Source: Micromonospora nigra (GTDB lineage: Bacteria > Actinomycetota > Actinomycetes > Mycobacteriales > Micromonosporaceae). Taken from it: 64,000 nt of DNA. Where the stretch lies: positions 4,517,501-4,581,500 of the forward strand of contig NZ_FMHT01000003.1 in assembly GCF_900091585.1 (NCBI RefSeq), given 5' to 3'. The position numbers were made by a program, and so were the translations under genes. Each line of letters opens with the position of its first letter. The stretch's first letter is position 1. Below, piece by piece: positions 57,001 to 64,000 of the stretch. The notes below the pieces were generated by a model. It had not been told where the DNA came from, did no database searches, and was given only the letters and a program-made list of their open reading frames with translations.

Positions 57001-60000
57001 TGGACCGACGCCCTGGGTCGCACCTCGCGGGTGGACACCTTCCGCGACGCCGCCCGGACCGACTTCACCTCGATGCGGTACGAGTACGACCAGCGCGGCC
57101 AGCTGGTGGAGGCCACCCACTCCGCCAAGGCCACCCACCCGTGGACCTGGGAGTACGACGGGCGCGGCCGGCTGAAGAAGGCCACCGACCCCGACGCCGG
57201 GATCTCCACCTTCACCTACGACCACCGCGACCGGCAGCTCACCACGACCCACGCCCGTGGCATCACCATCTGGAACGGGTACGACCAGCTGTCCCGCCCG
57301 ACGCAGCAGCGCCTCGGCGACAGCACCGGCAACCTGCTGGCCGAGTACACCTACGACACGGTGTCCGGCGGCAAGGGCCTGCCGGCGACGTCGACCCGCT
57401 ACACCGACGGCCTGCCGTACACGCAGTCGATCGGCGGCTACACCTCCGACTACCAGCCCACGTCGACGACGCTAACGCTGCCGCAGTCGATCGCCGACAC
57501 GTGGGGCCTCGACCGCGACTACCGGTACGACTACTCGTACACCGACACGGGCCTGCCGGAGGCGACGACGCTGCCGGCGGTCGGTCCGCTGCCCAGCGAG
57601 AAGATCCTGGTCCGCTACACCAAGGACGGCCTGCCGCTGTCGGTGTCCGGCAAGGACTGGTACGGCTCGGAGACCGTCTACTCGCCGTACGGTCAGGTGC
57701 TGCGCTCGACGCTGGGCGCGCACCCGTACCGGGTGTGGACCATGGCGACCTTCGACGACGCCAGCGGCGCACTGACCCGCCAGCAGGTGTTCCGCGAGGT
57801 CAAGGACGCCCACGTCGTCTCCGACCGCTCCTACGACTACGACGACGCCGGCAACGTCACCACGATCCGCGAACACGCCACCGCCCACGCGGAGCGGCAG
57901 TGCTTCCGCTACGACGCGCTCGGTCAGCTCCGCAACGCCTGGACGTCGGCTGACCAGGACTCCTGCGCCGCAGGGCCGGGCAGCGCCACCGGCACCGTCA
58001 ACGCCATCCCCGGCGTCGACGGCACCGGCTACTGGCAGGAGTACGACTACGACCTGCTCGGCAACCGGCAGAAGCTGGTCGAGCGGGACCTGACCGGCAG
58101 CACCTCCACCGGCCCGATCGAGACCACCTACGGGTACGGCCAGCCCAGCGGCGCCCAGCCGCGCACCCTGACCACGGTCACGAAGACCTGGACCACCCCG
58201 CAGGGCGCGGCGATCGTCTCCGAGGCGACCCGCCTGTACGAGCTGACCGGCGAGACGAAGTCGGTGCAGTCGACCCAGAACGGCGACGAGCAGGAACTGT
58301 CCTGGACGTACGACGGCCAGGTCGAGCGGATCACCGGCTCGGGCAGCAAGGGCCGCACCGCCTACCTGGGCATGGGCGACAAGTGCCTGGACCTGGACCA
58401 GGGGCAGGCGCAGCCGAACCAGGCGGTGCAGCTGTACCCGTGCAACGGCGGCGCCTGGCAGAAGTGGGCCTTCACTCCGGTCGAGGGCCAGCCCAACGGC
58501 GACCTGGGCACCCTGTCGGTGTACGACGACACGTGGTGCGTCCAGCCGTCCGGCACGACGACGACCGCGCTGCTGCAACTCCAGGCGTGCGACGGTTCGG
58601 CCGCTCAGCACCTGGAGCGGCTGTCGACCGGCCAGTTGAAGCACCCCGCTTCGGGGTTGTGTGTCGTGGCGAAGAGTTCCGCGACGGACGCCCATGAGAT
58701 CGGGTTGGCGACCTGCGACGCGGGTTCCTCGGCGCAGCGGTGGGACGCGCAGGACGAGACGCAGCACATCTACGGCCCCGGCGGTTCGCGGCTGTTGACG
58801 GTGCAGGGCCGTCAGGCGACGTTGAACCTGGGTGAGGCCCAGTTGACGGTGCGCCTCGGTGGTGCGCCGGTGAACACCCAGCGGTCGTACTCCACGCCGG
58901 GTGGCGCCGTGGTGCGGCATGTGGCGGGCACGGTCGAGCAGGCGTTGACCGCGATGGCGGGTGATCATCAGGGCAGCCCGTACGCCGAGGTGGGTCTCGC
59001 GGCGGGCATGGCGGTGGGGATCCGTAAGCAGGATCCGTTCGGCAACGTCCGGTCGGGCACGGTCAGTGGTGATCTGAAGACGAACCGGGGCTTCCTGGGC
59101 GCGGTACGCGACGACGCGTCGGGTTTCGTGCCGCTGGGTGCTCGGTTGTACGACCCGGAGGTGGGTCGGTTCCTGTCGGCGGACCCGGTCCTGGATCTGA
59201 CTGACCCGGTGCAGAACAACGGTTACACGTACGCGCACAACAACCCGGTGACGCACTCGGACCCGACTGGTCTGTCTGTGTCGTTGACGCAGTCGGAGCT
59301 GAACGCGGCGCTGGCGGGTGCGGGTCTGTCGCCGGCGATGGTGGCGCAGGCGCAGGCTGACTGGAACAGGTCGCTGGTGTCGGTGATTCTGGGTGCGGCA
59401 TGGCACGTGCTGAAGGAGTTCCTCGGAATCAACGACGCGATCAACTGCTTCGGCGGTGATCTGTGGGCGTGTGGAAGCCTGATCATCGGTTCGATTCCGG
59501 TATTGAAGTTGACCAAGGCTCCGAAGATCAAGAGTGCGATCAGTGCCACGATCTCGGCGATCAAGGCGTGGCAGGCGGCGAAGAAGGCCGCCGAGGTGGT
59601 GCTGAAGGCGGCGCGGGCGGCGGAGGAGGCGGCGCTCGCGGCGAAGAAGTTGGCGATCGAGCGGGCAAAGAAGGCCGCGCAGGCGGCGAAGAAGAAGGCC
59701 GCCGACATGGTCAACTCGACGAGCAACAAGGCGACGCAGTCGTCGAAGAAGACCGGTAACCCGATCCAGAAGGAAGCGCAGGCCAGGTCGAATCCGAAGA
59801 GTTCCTCGGCGGCCTCGGGTGGTGCTGGCAAGGGTGCCTCCAGCGCAGGCAAGGGCAACTCGAAGCCGGGCGGCTCGGAGGGGGCGTCGTCGCGCAGCAA
59901 CGGCGGCTCCAGCGGTAACGAGGCTTCCGGTGCTGCGGACGGGGGTGGCGGTTCCTGCCCTGTACCCAACAGCTTCGTGCCGGGCACACGGGTCCTGATG

Positions 60001-60747
60001 GCCGACGGTTCGACCAAGCCGATCGAGGACGTCGAGACCGGCGACCGGGTCGTGGTCACCAATCCGGAGACCGGTCGTACCGAGGTCGACACTGTCACCG
60101 CGACGATCACCGGCGACGGCGTCAAGCAGCTGGTGAAGGTCAGCATCGACACCGACGGCGACAACGGCGACGCCACCGCCGAGGTCACGGCCACCGACGG
60201 CCACCCGTTCTGGGTGCCTGAGCTGGGCGAGTGGATCGACGCCACCGACCTCCAGCCGGGCCAGTGGCTCCAGACCAGCGCCGGAACGTTCGTCCAGATC
60301 ACCGCCATCGAGCGGTGGGCCGTCCCGCGCGCGGTCGTCCACAACCTCACCGTCGCCAACACCCACACCTACTATGTGCTAGCCGGCAACACCCCGGTCC
60401 TCGTACACAACTGCACTATTGATCCGAGCGAAGTCCGGTTTACCCAAGACAGCGTTGGTAGTCACTTCAAGTCGGGTCATTCGATCGATGAAACTGCTGC
60501 TGCGCTTGCTGATGGTAGCCTTGATTCGAGTGTTCTCGACCCCATTCGTCTAGTCGATAAGGAGGGTAAGCTCTACACGCTGGACAACCGGAGATTGGTT
60601 GCTTATCAAAAGGCTGGAATCGAGGTCCCCTACAGGATGGCGACTGGGGCGGAGATTCGCAAGGAATGGCGTAAAAAGTTCACTACCCAAACCGATGGGA
60701 TTGGCATCTTAATTCGGAAGGTTGGCTGGCATGGACCTAGAGGATGA
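54094..60747 (+). CDS. 5'-truncated RHS/YD-repeat polymorphic toxin with ricin-type lectin insert and HINT domain
   Basis: About 2,217 codons are open. Similarity starts abruptly at ISATNNQASWIGDGWDYAAG near 54094; there is no in-frame start with a ribosome site, no signal peptide and no N-terminal module, so the gene is probably decapitated. The open frame upstream is only antisense to the FG-GAP gene. Domains: RHS spore-coat-like N-part; YD repeats (e.g. YDGLGRVT, YDALGRLV) about 56200-58100; a ricin-type beta-trefoil lectin insert (58363-58770); the RHS core (FGNVRSG, YDPEVGRFLSADPVLDLTDP) to 59270; an Ala/Lys-rich helical linker; HINT (59956-60411) beginning at Cys with SFVPGTRVLMADGS and ending VHN; then the toxin tip. 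The immunity-like gene overlaps the end by 17 nt. Confidence 0.85.
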   Translation: MSATNNQASWIGDGWDYAAGAITRSYANCRQDSKKAGANNTTHRTADLCWGSDNATLSLGGMTTELVWDSGTWTTANGDGSKVELKTGGVNGDADGEYWVVTTRDGTKYHFGRNRLPGWSEGKPVTNSVLTVPVYGNHAGEPCYQAGDWHGSHCTQGWRWSLDYVEDVHGNAMSLWWAKETNNYARNFNFKSPVSYDRGGYLTRIDYGQRKDTVYTAAPLARVTFDVAERCFAEGGLTCSEANFNSEIPDDYRIWYDTPAALNCDADGKCWDVSPSFFTRKRLDKITTFAQRRSGLTDLQKVDEYQLTQSFPTLLTGPNTALWLESIQRTGHGASGTAADRITLNPVRFVHNREDMPNRVEDDDRPGFSRLRIERVVNEYGGETVVTYSAPEGACDTGVGLPTTTAGYQANTRLCYPSFWHPDPAADDEIDWFHKYVVKAIEELPAIDGAANSTRTEYAYANAAWRLAEQEFTKKSRRTYSQFAGFEQVTVLTGPETPELGSERTKSVTRYFRGMGDTVEVTDITGARIADDREPFAGRVAEELTYASAGDPAADWLTRSVTYPAATELASRARDDGLDPLKAWRVTDARQKAWARSSGDGDDTRTLRVVETKTTYDAVYGLPVTIESLGDTQESGDESCTTVDHLHDTGKHIIGLTRQIRTSATTCAAATFEDLTTLASAGRVAYDGQAYGAAIPATGRGLATQTWSLKADGSGFQNEGTTAFDPIGRVTSRTDPDGNVSQIEYLPASGQAHSVREENSLGHEQTRELDPGRAVTLKTTDPNGHVSEAKYDALGRLVEAWGAGRTPSPTAVPDFRAEYALPAVTVDPEDAEDQDRKPPYVTTFSRGHDNRIQTSVTIYDGLGRERQSQVEATGGGRLITDTLYNSAGEVWQTNNAYFAEGSPTGQLFTPLSDTVVPNATRYTYDGLGRVTLEMPLLAGVEKPERATRYVYGLDHSTVVNPDGAASYRLWTDALGRTSRVDTFRDAARTDFTSMRYEYDQRGQLVEATHSAKATHPWTWEYDGRGRLKKATDPDAGISTFTYDHRDRQLTTTHARGITIWNGYDQLSRPTQQRLGDSTGNLLAEYTYDTVSGGKGLPATSTRYTDGLPYTQSIGGYTSDYQPTSTTLTLPQSIADTWGLDRDYRYDYSYTDTGLPEATTLPAVGPLPSEKILVRYTKDGLPLSVSGKDWYGSETVYSPYGQVLRSTLGAHPYRVWTMATFDDASGALTRQQVFREVKDAHVVSDRSYDYDDAGNVTTIREHATAHAERQCFRYDALGQLRNAWTSADQDSCAAGPGSATGTVNAIPGVDGTGYWQEYDYDLLGNRQKLVERDLTGSTSTGPIETTYGYGQPSGAQPRTLTTVTKTWTTPQGAAIVSEATRLYELTGETKSVQSTQNGDEQELSWTYDGQVERITGSGSKGRTAYLGMGDKCLDLDQGQAQPNQAVQLYPCNGGAWQKWAFTPVEGQPNGDLGTLSVYDDTWCVQPSGTTTTALLQLQACDGSAAQHLERLSTGQLKHPASGLCVVAKSSATDAHEIGLATCDAGSSAQRWDAQDETQHIYGPGGSRLLTVQGRQATLNLGEAQLTVRLGGAPVNTQRSYSTPGGAVVRHVAGTVEQALTAMAGDHQGSPYAEVGLAAGMAVGIRKQDPFGNVRSGTVSGDLKTNRGFLGAVRDDASGFVPLGARLYDPEVGRFLSADPVLDLTDPVQNNGYTYAHNNPVTHSDPTGLSVSLTQSELNAALAGAGLSPAMVAQAQADWNRSLVSVILGAAWHVLKEFLGINDAINCFGGDLWACGSLIIGSIPVLKLTKAPKIKSAISATISAIKAWQAAKKAAEVVLKAARAAEEAALAAKKLAIERAKKAAQAAKKKAADMVNSTSNKATQSSKKTGNPIQKEAQARSNPKSSSAASGGAGKGASSAGKGNSKPGGSEGASSRSNGGSSGNEASGAADGGGGSCPVPNSFVPGTRVLMADGSTKPIEDVETGDRVVVTNPETGRTEVDTVTATITGDGVKQLVKVSIDTDGDNGDATAEVTATDGHPFWVPELGEWIDATDLQPGQWLQTSAGTFVQITAIERWAVPRAVVHNLTVANTHTYYVLAGNTPVLVHNCTIDPSEVRFTQDSVGSHFKSGHSIDETAAALADGSLDSSVLDPIRLVDKEGKLYTLDNRRLVAYQKAGIEVPYRMATGAEIRKEWRKKFTTQTDGIGILIRKVGWHGPRG
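60412..60747 (+). other. Low-GC toxin tip after the HINT domain
   Basis: The last 111 codons after VHN. Hand-counted GC over most of the segment is about 51 percent, against above 70 percent in the rest of rhs. The sequence contains VRFTQDSVGSHFKSGHSID and KLYTLDNRRLVAYQKAGIEV; the L-Y-T-L-D-N-R-R-L motif recurs, from memory, in RHS toxin tips. A ParB/sulfiredoxin-like fold is possible but unproven. The HINT domain probably releases this part. Confidence 0.65.
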
Positions 60748-60988
60748 GGCTGGCCGCGTTGTCACGCGGCAAGACCTGGTTGAACTTGTCACTCGTATGG
60801 CTTCTGTCTCTAGTTCGCCGGAGATGCTGGAATGGGAGAACAACACGCTACCGCGGTTCCTGGATGGGCTGGCGGCATGGATAGCTGGTATGGATGGGTA
60901 TTTCCGAAACCAAGGCTTGGAAGTCCCCGACCAGCCATCCTGGCGGCTGGTTGGCGACATGCTAGTTGCTGCGACCCTTTACGAATAG
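60731..60988 (+). CDS. Probable immunity protein, DUF7660-like, 85 aa
   Basis: The ATG at 60731 has GGAAGG 9 nt upstream and lies inside the toxin gene (17-nt overlap). The 85 residues are acidic. WENNTLPRFLDGLAAWI, then GYFRNQGLEVPDQPSWRLV and ADML-like ending resemble the DUF7660 family, often seen as a small partner of toxin genes. GC is low like the toxin tip, so the pair was probably acquired or swapped together. No signal peptide. Immunity is inferred from position. Confidence 0.7.
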   Translation: MDLEDEAGRVVTRQDLVELVTRMASVSSSPEMLEWENNTLPRFLDGLAAWIAGMDGYFRNQGLEVPDQPSWRLVGDMLVAATLYE

Positions 60989-61006
60989 GTCTACATCGAG
61001 CACTTT

Positions 61007-61788
61007 TCATCGTGAGTTTTGGCTGGTCGGGCCGTGATGTAGAGCGAGGATGGCCTTGATGATCGCGGTGGCGCGTCGGGGGCAGCAGCGGAGCTTGGTC
61101 AGGATCTTCCAGCCCTTGAGGGTGGCGACGGCGCGTTCGCCGACGGCGCGGATCTTGGCGTGGTGCCGGTTGACGGTCTTCTGGCGCTGGGACAATCGTG
61201 GTCGGTGACGACGGCGTTTGAACGGCGTGCGGATGCTGCCGCCGGCGCCTTGGTACGCCTTGTCGGCGAAGGTCATGACGTTGGCGCTGCTCAGCGCGTC
61301 GATCAGGCCGTGGGTGCGGGCGGCGGTCAGGTCGTGCACGGCGCCGGGCAGGCCGGCTGAGGCCCAGATGAGACGTCCCTTGCAGTCTGCGATGACCTGC
61401 ACGTTGACCTCGTGGCGTTTGTGTTTCCCGGAGTAGTACGGCCTCTGGTCCGCGACCCGATCGATCGGGATCAGGGTGCCATCCAGGATCGCGTACGCGA
61501 GCCGGGCGATGCGCCGCATGGCCGCGTTCAGGCTCTCGGCGTGCGTGGCGAGCAGGTCGATGGCTTCCCGGACGTACCGCCAGGCTGTCGTGACGCTGAC
61601 CGTGAAGCCGCAGGCAAGACGGGCGATGGTGTCCCCGTTACGCAGATGGGCCAGGGCGAGCAGGGCCTGCCGGCCGGCGTCGAGGCGTCCCACCGGCCGC
61701 GGCGGCGGGTGCGTTCGGCACGGATGAGGTCGGCCAGGTGGTTCAGGGTGCGGCTGGACAGCGCGACCGCGGACGGGTAAGACAGCAC
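61007..61788 (-). pseudogene. IS5-group transposase (DDE_Tnp_4 type) with one frameshift
   Basis: Reading from GTG 61788, the frame gives VLSYPSAVALSSRTLNHLAD and then breaks near 61689-61691. The rest continues one base off: RLDAGRQALLALAHLRNGDT, LDGTLIPIDRV, YYSGKHKRHEVNVQVIAD, ADKAYQGAGG, and the late REVGE-like VGERAVATLKGWKILTKLR. DDE residues are seen in LDGT, ADKAYQG and the last Glu. A missing G in the run TGGGAC (TGGGGAC expected) explains the break, though a -1 programmed frameshift is possible. It starts 18 nt after the immunity gene. Confidence 0.85.
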
Positions 61789-61847
61789 AGCGAGGCTCCC
61801 GGTTGGGGCATCGGATCTTGGTCGACTGCTGTCTTACCGGGAGCCTC
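61779..61847. repeat. Interleaved inverted repeats at the transposase-proximal IS end
   Basis: AAGACAGCA (61779-61787) pairs with TGCTGTCTT (61827-61835); GAGGCTCCCGGT (61792-61803) pairs with ACCGGGAGCCTC (61836-61847). The outer copy on the minus strand reads GAGGCTCCCGGTAAGACAGC, probably the IS terminal repeat. No matching copy was seen near 61000, so the other end may be lost. Confidence 0.75.
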
Positions 61848-61892
61848 GTCCTATGTCGACACAGCCTCCCCGCACGACCGTGACCAGCGCCA

Positions 61893-62460
61893 TCACGATG
61901 AAAAGGCGGTCTTGTTCCTGCTTCCAGCGCCACTACTTTCTTGGCATCGCGTTGCTGGCTGCCATGACCTCTGGTCTGGATCCGGCCGCAGATTTGGGAT
62001 CGGTTCTCGTCGTAGGTGACGTCCCGTACCCAGTGGATTTTGGTCTCGATGTTTCAGTGGCCGCGGTGCATGCCGCCAGCTGTGCCGGTTTGGCGTAGTG
62101 CACGCGCAGGTTGGTGATGGCGTAGACGGTCTCGGGGTGAAGCGTTTTGGCTGGTGCAGGTATCGTTTCCGGCGGCCGATCTGCAGGGCCTGGTGGCGTG
62201 TGGGAGGCTGATGCCGGTGATTGTCGTCAGGCACTTCAGATGTGCGCGCCGCGTTCGACGAGGTAGGTGACGTGCTCGCGTTGGCAGTGCAGGGCGTCGG
62301 CGGTGAGTCATGGTGTGGCGCAGGTCGCTGCGGCAAATTGACGTCGGGAGCTGTCGATGCGGAGTTGCCGGATGACTACAGTAGGCTCGTTGGCAAATGT
62401 GGCGGCGGCTGCTTCGATAAGTGCCTTGGTTGCTGGAGCCGTTCTCAACAGGCCTAGCGT
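61893..62460 (-). pseudogene. Decayed ISAs1-family transposase remnant
   Basis: Short blocks in shifting frames match the C-terminal half of ISAs1-type transposases. The order on the minus strand is LTADALHCQREHVTYLVERG (about 62306-62237), then LPHAT and QALQIGRRKRY, then TVYAITNLRVHYAKPAQLAA (about 62130-62070), then IHWVRDVTYDENRSQI (about 62050-62000). In-frame stops and at least three frame changes separate them. The N-terminal half is not recognisable. Confidence 0.8.
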
Positions 62461-62568
62461 ACGATCTTCTGGTGATCGCAGGAGAAGCAAGGCGATTCGC
62501 TGAGGATGGTTTGGGGTATAGGAGAGCCAAAACCCGATATCGCTGGGCCTGAACTCTATACCGGCGTG

Positions 62569-62892
62569 TCATGCGCGTGTGTCAGCGCGCGACGATCTGA
62601 TGGGCATGGCCGTGTCGGTCAGGCAAAGTCCTGAGGAGCGGGTCCAGCCGATGAATCGTCTGAAGTATTCCGCCGGATCGACCCCGTCAGGATCGATCCG
62701 CAGGCGGTCACTGATTGCGTCGTGCATCAACACGCACAGATAGATCGCCAGCCCCGGACGGTCGTGGGCGTACTCCGCGCGTAGCCGCAGTTTCGCGGCC
62801 GGGCACGGCCATGCGGCGGCACATTCTCGGCAGCGCCAGACGGGCCGGACGGCCAGGTGCCGTTCCAGGTGCGCCCTCGCGTGCTGCTTCAC
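62569..62892 (-). CDS. Small Cys-containing protein, 107 aa
   Basis: Third gene of a coupled trio. The GTG at 62892 overlaps the previous stop by 4 nt (GTGA). The protein has VWRCRECAAAWPCPAAKLRL, so CxxC and a third Cys suggest a small zinc site, followed by YAHDRPGLAIYLCVLMHDAI and PAEYFRRFIGWTR. I recall related actinomycete proteins (sometimes labelled flavin reductase without support) next to XRE regulators. The function is unknown. The last 20 residues look diverged and the ISAs1 remnant follows 109 nt on. Confidence 0.7.
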   Translation of the reverse strand: MKQHARAHLERHLAVRPVWRCRECAAAWPCPAAKLRLRAEYAHDRPGLAIYLCVLMHDAISDRLRIDPDGVDPAEYFRRFIGWTRSSGLCLTDTAMPIRSSRADTRA

Positions 62893-63248
62893 CGCGCACC
62901 CACTTGAGGCGGGGCGTCGAGAACAGGGCGGGCGCGCAGGGCCGCCACCCGCACCAGGGCGCGACGGATCCTTCCGTCGTCCGGGCGGCCGTCAAAACGT
63001 AGCTGCTGGCCGGTCAGTTCGACCCATTCCAGCGCGGGATGTTCCGCGCGGTCGGGCACGTGTGTGACCCTTAGGCGCAGCGGGCCGGTGCCGTAGCAGT
63101 AGTCGGCCTCCGCGGTCGTGATGAAGTCTCCGACGACGACCAGGGGCCGGGGTGGAGCCAGTGCCGGTCCGTCAGGCCCACCTGCCGGCGCCCGCCGACC
63201 CGGATCGGCTATTCCGGCGGCTCCGGCATGCTGAGTGCTGCTGGTCAC
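62889..63248 (-). CDS. Small hypothetical protein, 119 aa
   Basis: Second gene of the trio. GTG at 63248 with GGAGGG upstream; both ends have 4-nt GTGA overlaps with its neighbours. The conserved-looking part is PRPLVVVGDFITTAEADYCY, LRLRVTHVPDRA, LEWVELTGQQLRFDGRP and RRALVRVAALRARPV. It is probably a small beta-rich domain. No enzyme motif, no signal peptide. Confidence 0.7.
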   Translation of the reverse strand: MTSSTQHAGAAGIADPGRRAPAGGPDGPALAPPRPLVVVGDFITTAEADYCYGTGPLRLRVTHVPDRAEHPALEWVELTGQQLRFDGRPDDGRIRRALVRVAALRARPVLDAPPQVGAR

Positions 63249-63487
63249 CGCACCCTCCGAAACCGGTCGGACCGGTGGGATGTCGGCTCCGCCGGGGATA
63301 CGCGGGCAGTGTGGTCCGGGCAGCGCCAGCGCAGCCCGCACACGCAGTGTCGCCCCCACCGGGACCAGTCGCGTCGGTGCCGAGGCGCTGCGGGCACCGG
63401 CTGCTCCCTGCGACGAAGCGCAAAGAGCCACTGGAGCGCGAAGAGCCACCAAAGCGCGTGCAGACGACGAAGCGCGAACAGGCGCAC
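63245..63487 (-). CDS. Small Cys-rich protein with LFAL repeats, 80 aa
   Basis: First gene of the trio. GTG at 63487 with GGAGG 5 nt upstream. The N-terminus is repetitive (RLFALRRLHALWWLFALQW); the middle, RRDWSRWGRHCVCGLRWRCPD, holds C-x-C and a later Cys, a pattern seen in small Micromonospora proteins near XRE/DUF5753 genes (from memory). The stop overlaps the next gene (GTGA). Function unknown. Confidence 0.65.
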   Translation of the reverse strand: MRLFALRRLHALWWLFALQWLFALRRREQPVPAAPRHRRDWSRWGRHCVCGLRWRCPDHTARVSPAEPTSHRSDRFRRVR

Positions 63488-63703
63488 GATTACCTCCACG
63501 TGGGAATTGCGTGCCGAATGGGTGCCAGGGGCGGGAATCGGGGGAATGAGGTTCGGGACGTGACTCCCGCCCCTGGGTCGACCACCGCCGCGACGCGGGG
63601 TCGGAAGAATGGTCGGCCGGCCCACTGGCCTCGGGCAATCTTTCGGAGAAGAATGCGGACCAAGGGATGAGGTGCATTACGTGGCGACAGGCAGGGAGAC
63701 GAC
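63488..63703. promoter_or_regulatory. Divergent promoter region between the trio and the XRE gene
   Basis: The 216-bp interval separates the divergent starts. It is AT-richer near 63610-63670. No clear hexamers are visible; autoregulation by the XRE protein is plausible. Confidence 0.4.
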
Positions 63704-64000
63704 GTGGACGACCCGGGCAGCACCGTTCCCCGCAGGCAGTTGGGAAGATATCTGAATGAACTTCGAGAAAACGCGTACGTGACCGTCTCGGCGGCGGCGA
63801 AACAACTCGAATGGTCGACGCCCCGGATCTGGCGCTACGAGACCGGTCAGGTTTCGATGCACCCGAACGACGTCGAGGCCATGTGCCGGGTCTACGGCGC
63901 GACCCCGGAGACCATCGAGACGATGCGGTCGCTGGCCCGCGAGACCAGGGCGCACGGCTGGTGGCACAGCTACGGCGAGGCGATCAAGGACTGGTTCAAG
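63704..64000 (+). CDS. XRE-family HTH regulator (DUF5753 type), N-terminal part
   Basis: Open to the window edge, 99 codons. GTG at 63704 with GGGAG 6 nt upstream. The HTH lies at about residues 10-65: RRQLGRYLNELRENAYVTVS, AAKQLEWSTPRIWRYETGQV, MHPNDVEAMCRVYGATPETI. ARETRAHGWWHSYGEAIKDWF then begins the DUF5753 domain typical of WhiJ-like regulators in actinomycetes. It is divergent from the three small genes, a common arrangement. Confidence 0.9.
   Translation, partial: MDDPGSTVPRRQLGRYLNELRENAYVTVSAAAKQLEWSTPRIWRYETGQVSMHPNDVEAMCRVYGATPETIETMRSLARETRAHGWWHSYGEAIKDWFK

Noticed and set aside
54094..57252. Continuation of the FG-GAP minus frame far into the RHS gene
   Set aside because: The frame stays open but the sequence becomes featureless Val/Gly/Gln-rich, the mirror of the RHS coding strand. 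Real FG-GAP similarity ends at about 54,085.
63249..63677. Extended N-terminus of the 119-residue protein up to 63677
   Set aside because: The upstream part overlaps the better-supported 80-residue gene in another frame, and the GTG at 63248 has a good ribosome site and a 4-nt overlap.

Overview
The window is a high-GC (roughly 70-75 percent) actinobacterial chromosome segment. Gene content and order point to the Micromonosporaceae, most likely Micromonospora or a close relative. This is inferred from memory of family gene order, not from a database search. Start codons are often GTG, neighbouring genes commonly overlap by 4 nt (GTGA or ATGA), and most genes are ordinary housekeeping ones.

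Region 1 (1-30 kb) is the conserved smc - ftsY - amtB/glnK/glnD - ffh - proS - rpsP/khpA/rimM/trmD/rplS - lepB/lepB - nudix - rnhB - DUF2469 core. It covers chromosome organisation, SRP targeting and secretion (FtsY, Ffh, two signal peptidases), nitrogen signalling (ammonium channel, PII protein and PII uridylyl/adenylyl-transferase, behind a clear double GlnR-type operator) and ribosome assembly. A molybdopterin sulfite-oxidase-like enzyme, a methyltransferase, an M23 peptidase and a PLP enzyme follow.

Region 2 (30-44 kb) is the yraN-comM-dprA / xerC / rpsB-tsf-pyrH-frr-cdsA-rlmN block, with a two-ended DivIVA-like protein. The XerC-type recombinase has six exact copies of a 12-bp repeat in its interdomain linker. 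No whiG-type sigma factor lies between dprA and rpsB.

Region 3 (44-52.6 kb) is accessory metabolism and transport: a metallo-beta-lactamase-fold protein with a C-terminal Rieske centre, a PYROXD2/phytoene-desaturase-like flavoenzyme, a TetR regulator divergent from an MMPL/RND transporter, a YihY membrane protein and a GNAT acetyltransferase.

Region 4 (52.7-64 kb) is variable. Two large surface/secreted-type genes, an FG-GAP repeat gene (minus) and an RHS toxin gene (plus), meet tail-out at about 54,085, and both lack their N-terminal halves. The simplest reading is one deletion across a head-to-head pair. The RHS remnant still encodes about 2,200 residues: YD repeats, a ricin-type lectin insert, the RHS core, a HINT protease-like domain and a low-GC (about 51 percent) toxin tip. 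An overlapping small gene with DUF7660-like features, probably the immunity gene, follows. Next come a frameshifted IS5-group transposase and a decayed ISAs1-type transposase. The window ends with three translationally coupled small genes divergent from an XRE/DUF5753-type regulator that runs off the edge. No rRNA or tRNA genes or CRISPR arrays were seen.
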